From Silvanigrellales bacterium (lineage in GTDB: Bacteria; Bdellovibrionota_B; Oligoflexia; Silvanigrellales; Silvanigrellaceae), in contig JANQPW010000258.1 of assembly GCA_028285285.1 (NCBI GenBank), forward strand, positions 1-14,894: a DNA stretch of 14,894 nucleotides. Reading direction: 5' to 3'. The first letter of the stretch is position 1. Each line of letters begins with the position of its first letter. The translations under genes and the position numbers were made by a program. The notes below the pieces were generated by a model. The model was not told the DNA's origin, made no database searches, and was given only the letters and a program-made list of their open reading frames with translations. Below are positions 14,601 to 14,894 of this stretch, piece by piece.

Positions 14601-14894
14601 ATCCACAACAGACAGCTGATTGAATTGGAAACGGCCCTGCTCAAAGGGCACAGCCTGCGCCACTGCCACATCATGTTCCGCCCGGCTGATAAACTTCTGC
14701 TCTAGCATGCGACCCAGCACGTAGTTTTTTCTTTCAAACCCGCGCTCAATAGCTTTCTTCCGACTTTTCAACGACCTTTTGTTGAAAGGGTTGTAGAGGT
14801 CTGGCCCCTTCACACTCCCCGCAATGAAAGCGCTCTCCACAAGACTGAGGACTTGCACGTCTTTACTGAAGTAGTAACGGGCCGCGACACCCAC
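11691..14894 (-). CDS. Class A penicillin-binding protein (PBP1a-type), partial, N-terminus outside the window
   Basis: The 1067 visible residues read from the right edge to a TAG at 11691. This bifunctional enzyme polymerises glycan strands from lipid II and cross-links stem peptides in the periplasm. Residues 1-63 are the end of the glycosyltransferase (GT51) domain: AARYYF, LVESAFIAGSVKGPDLYNPF and RKNYVLGRM; the catalytic Glu motifs and membrane anchor lie outside. A linker of about 175-320 includes an acidic/Gly/Ala stretch (275-305). The transpeptidase has STFK (Ser365, 13791-13802), SEN (422-424) and KTGTTND (827-830 for KTGT, 12405-12416), so all three catalytic motifs are intact. About 250 residues (432-684), mostly helical, separate SXN from SVGMLFTKRM, where relatives have a short link. 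The C-terminal tail is acidic and ends IPPPPPADEVVDE. The cytochrome-like lipoprotein follows after two bases. Confidence 0.93.
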   Translation of the reverse strand: MGVAARYYFSKDVQVLSLVESAFIAGSVKGPDLYNPFNKRSLKSRKKAIERGFERKNYVLGRMLEQKFISRAEHDVAVAQAVPFEQGRFQFNQLSVVDLVKRQLRRPEVLEALGVEKVEQIATLGLKITTTLNKSIQEAAKYGVKQNLSRLGIILKGFQNADPSRVRNLSRLNVREFYVGKVKGLNKTPGKEVVDVELGLAHCVVPPRGVSRVAKFLDHGVWAGLNAAKQKLFKKLGTDEAVMVSVKRELDLQQLPDWVPEELARASRALLPEPNGEEMETGATEPEMGAETAGPVSVAGAGGAEETDLGINRQVIRLYECDLEARPEVNGAAIAIDKGEILAVVGGYSQTEYNRAIYARRQPGSTFKTHTFYAALHLGWNALDPLLNVRDAYEWQRQFYYPRPDHAPASLTTTLVGAGSFSENLASVWLLAHLTKKLSPTQFWDLLANLEVATGQEEERELRQIFRDLFNVGFERDDLSEGVLRGLISEYSQDLAIVSDKQLYMVLSTLSAGGLHYEKELERLASLKDKDVSEKEKQARQSMLRNTLSRWRRLHGLYLKDVEELKAAISQGNYYFSGPALDRFRITEEGKIAYFGEEGSYEPHRISRLIAEPKYKVLGQQELLLRLEEFFSQGAFDFASDIWLDGHLPVTLAEELLSLHEERLTALETQPLRERVIWNADLRYSVGMLFTKRMVEQMGVLSKLNWVPSFPLGTNEVSLAELAMTYQTLLAGQNHTFFEDDKALNQLALLKSIEDSSGNLLWEAERQTRQVFDRFYSPSILSILRGTVTHGTGRVAGASLLLHGARSADSVSEELVKAKIRVPTFGKTGTTNDYVNATYVGFLPYPRYKGAQELSPENAVTIATYVGYDDNQRMRRRGVRIAGGTGALPAWITIAQAIIDEFQYAESFDWKKMIENEVTEVAFDIGTPSRVTVPLHSSVVLSSGLDTSLVKETDEVDLDSFNDDYAVQEDQIVTVALPGQVERGVFNPRIKIQFLPQLTEASLPAAIPEFSIDRNLEGEENLPEESSDRFASRKERGTTDELEEGGEGEGFDFLIPPPPPADEVVDE

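Noticed and set aside
13882..14705. Two plus-strand frames (13882-14364 and 14205-14705) antisense to the PBP
   Set aside because: They overlap each other and the intact PBP coding sequence and show no recognisable features.
1..14894. CRISPR arrays, tRNA or rRNA genes, insertion sequences and prophage ends
   Set aside because: Reading both strands showed no regularly spaced direct repeats, no tRNA-like or rRNA-like sequence, no transposase or integrase motifs and no terminal repeats.

Overview
The window looks like chromosomal DNA from a Gram-negative bacterium of roughly 50% GC. Four predicted lipoproteins, a class A penicillin-binding protein and a CXXCH lipoprotein support a cell with a periplasm. 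The loose lipoboxes, frequent GTG starts and many unrecognised lipoproteins suggest a Bdellovibrionota/Oligoflexia or other deltaproteobacterial-type lineage. That placement is a weak inference, because no marker gene is present. I see no tRNA, rRNA, CRISPR array, transposase or integrase.

Left block (1-1901, minus strand): a GTG-started alpha/beta-hydrolase of the esterase/lipase family with a complete Ser-Asp-His set (423-1901) is followed 35 bp later by a predicted lipoprotein that runs off the left edge (1-387). The two probably form an operon.

Centre (1980-9191, plus strand): a GTG-started lipoprotein with a second internal hydrophobic segment (1980-3140) is divergent from the lipase across a 78-bp gap that holds a perfect 13-bp palindrome over its Shine-Dalgarno. 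After 157 bp with a nested dyad and a candidate promoter come two large genes only 14 bp apart. The first (3298-6453, 1051 aa) belongs to what I remember as a widespread but unnamed family of very large bacterial proteins, with a Thr/Glu-rich coiled centre and a conserved C-terminal module around YPYFWGRK. The second (6468-9191, 907 aa) resembles a polymorphic toxin: a long N-terminal region, an IPIVG pre-toxin-like hydrophobic segment, a low-complexity linker and a C-terminal segment resembling the HHLIEKRF class of His-rich (HNH-like) nucleases, with DADHLLEKRF in place of the HH form. No immunity gene is evident. This pair is the best candidate for an undescribed system.

Right block: a 283-bp gap with inverted repeats leads to another GTG-started lipoprotein with a coiled coil (9475-10479, plus). 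It converges on a minus-strand pair: the C-terminal 1067 residues of a class A penicillin-binding protein (11691-14894, N-terminus outside the window), followed after 2 bp by a GTG-started lipoprotein with CXXCH and CX3CH motifs (10528-11688). The penicillin-binding protein carries about 250 extra residues inside its transpeptidase domain, between SXN and KTGT. Family names rest on motifs and memory; no database search was possible.
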